Assembly: GCA_934667845.1 (NCBI GenBank)
Contig: CAKUMQ010000029.1
Location: forward strand, 1 to 32,194
DNA length: 32,194 nucleotides
Source of the DNA: an uncultured Eubacteriales bacterium
Lineage (GTDB): Bacteria > Bacillota > Clostridia > Oscillospirales > Acutalibacteraceae
Reading direction: 5' to 3'
Both the position numbers and the translations under genes were made by a program. Positions 31,989-32,194 of the stretch are shown piece by piece. Every line of letters begins with the position of its first letter. Within the stretch, counting starts at the first letter, position 1. Below the pieces are notes generated by a model. That model had not been told where the DNA came from. It did not search any database and saw only the letters and a program-made list of their open reading frames with translations.

Positions 31989-32017
31989 ATTATACAACAT
32001 TTCGTCCGTTTTCGCAA
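31989..32017 (-). promoter_or_regulatory. Promoter of the desulfurase-sortase-thiI-chimera operon
   Basis: On the minus strand TTGCGA (32012-32017) and a perfect TATAAT (31989-31994) are 17 bases apart, about 30 bases upstream of the GTG start. It is the only convincing promoter for the whole operon. Confidence 0.85.
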
Positions 32018-32088
32018 CTGCTATTTTAATGGGATGCCGCAGAAGGCAAAACGGACGGTCCGTGCCGGCCGGGAAATGGGCATAGATG

Positions 32089-32118
32089 AAAAAGGCTCCT
32101 CTTTTGAAAGAGGAGCCT
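32089..32118 (-). terminator. Terminator facing leftward, for a gene beyond the right end
   Basis: A 12-bp stem AGGCTCCTCTTT / AAAGAGGAGCCT around a tiny loop (32093-32118), with five T's after it on the minus strand (32089-32093). It should end transcription that arrives from outside the window, before the desulfurase promoter. Confidence 0.7.
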
Positions 32119-32157
32119 CAGCCTGTCAAAGAACTACCCAAACGGCCCTGTTTCTGG

Positions 32158-32194
32158 TATAATAGAGGAGACGGGGGTGATTTCATGGAAGACT
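32158..32194 (+). promoter_or_regulatory. -10 box, ribosome site and start codon of a gene running off the right end
   Basis: TATAAT at 32158-32163, then a G-rich ribosome site GGGGGTGA at about 32173-32180 and ATG at 32185-32187 followed by GAA GAC. No good -35 box at 17 bases. Only three codons of the gene (Met-Glu-Asp) are seen, so its product is unknown. The leftward terminator at 32089 shows there is also an opposite-strand unit nearby. Confidence 0.4.

Noticed and set aside
32120..32194. End of an insertion sequence at the right edge
   Set aside because: A promoter-like box and a start codon are visible, but too little sequence remains to see terminal repeats or a transposase.

Overview
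The window reads as chromosome of a GC-rich, spore-former-type Firmicute (class Clostridia, probably an Oscillospiraceae/Ruminococcaceae-like gut anaerobe). The grounds are strong AGGAGG-type ribosome binding sites, frequent GTG and TTG starts, sigma-A-like promoters, a CIRCE/HrcA heat-shock operon, a Bce-type two-component/ABC module, a SpoIID-domain protein and a ThiI without a rhodanese domain. The genus cannot be fixed from the sequence alone. No rRNA, tRNA, CRISPR array, phage or complete insertion sequence was seen; gene density is high and almost all of it is core or near-core chromosome.

Layout. 1-2029 (+): tail of one ABC exporter subunit and the whole of its partner, a BmrC/BmrD-like asymmetric pair. 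2188-4977 (-): an operon of a DUF1836-type HTH regulator, an NfeD protein with a His/Asp-repeat loop, and a FloT-type flotillin; its promoter carries a 12-bp palindrome in the spacer. 5168-5605 (+): ruvX, followed by a bidirectional terminator. 5715-8062 (-): an Sfp-type phosphopantetheinyl transferase, alanine racemase, and a LURP-one-like protein. 8170-14075 (+): glycogen/maltodextrin phosphorylase followed by a maltodextrin-type lipoprotein and two permeases, with no ATPase gene. 14196-14990 (+): a small membrane protein and HU, under look-alike promoters. 15159-19943 (+): hrcA-grpE-dnaK-dnaJ behind a perfect CIRCE element. 19990-24572 (-): response regulator, kinase, ABC ATPase and FtsX-like permease of the bacitracin/lantibiotic-sensing type. 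24672-31959 (-): cysteine desulfurase, class B sortase, thiI, and a 1088-residue chimeric protein. 32093-32194: a terminator of a gene outside the window and the promoter/start of another.

The most unusual locus is the last operon. Its final gene joins, in one uninterrupted frame, a degenerate CinA-like region, a transmembrane helix, a class B sortase fold that has lost its catalytic cysteine and has its histidine displaced by one position, a Ser/Thr-rich linker, and a SpoIID peptidoglycan-lytic domain. Two genes upstream lies a sortase with all three catalytic residues intact, and the two flank thiI. The sulfur-transfer pair (cysteine desulfurase plus ThiI) is thus interleaved with an envelope pair (active sortase plus pseudosortase-SpoIID). 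I infer a cell-wall remodelling module, but its function is unknown.

A second unusual locus is the flotillin operon, where the NfeD partner has a loop with about a dozen His and nearly thirty Asp residues, and where two different 24-bp tandem duplications lie inside or at the end of the same gene.
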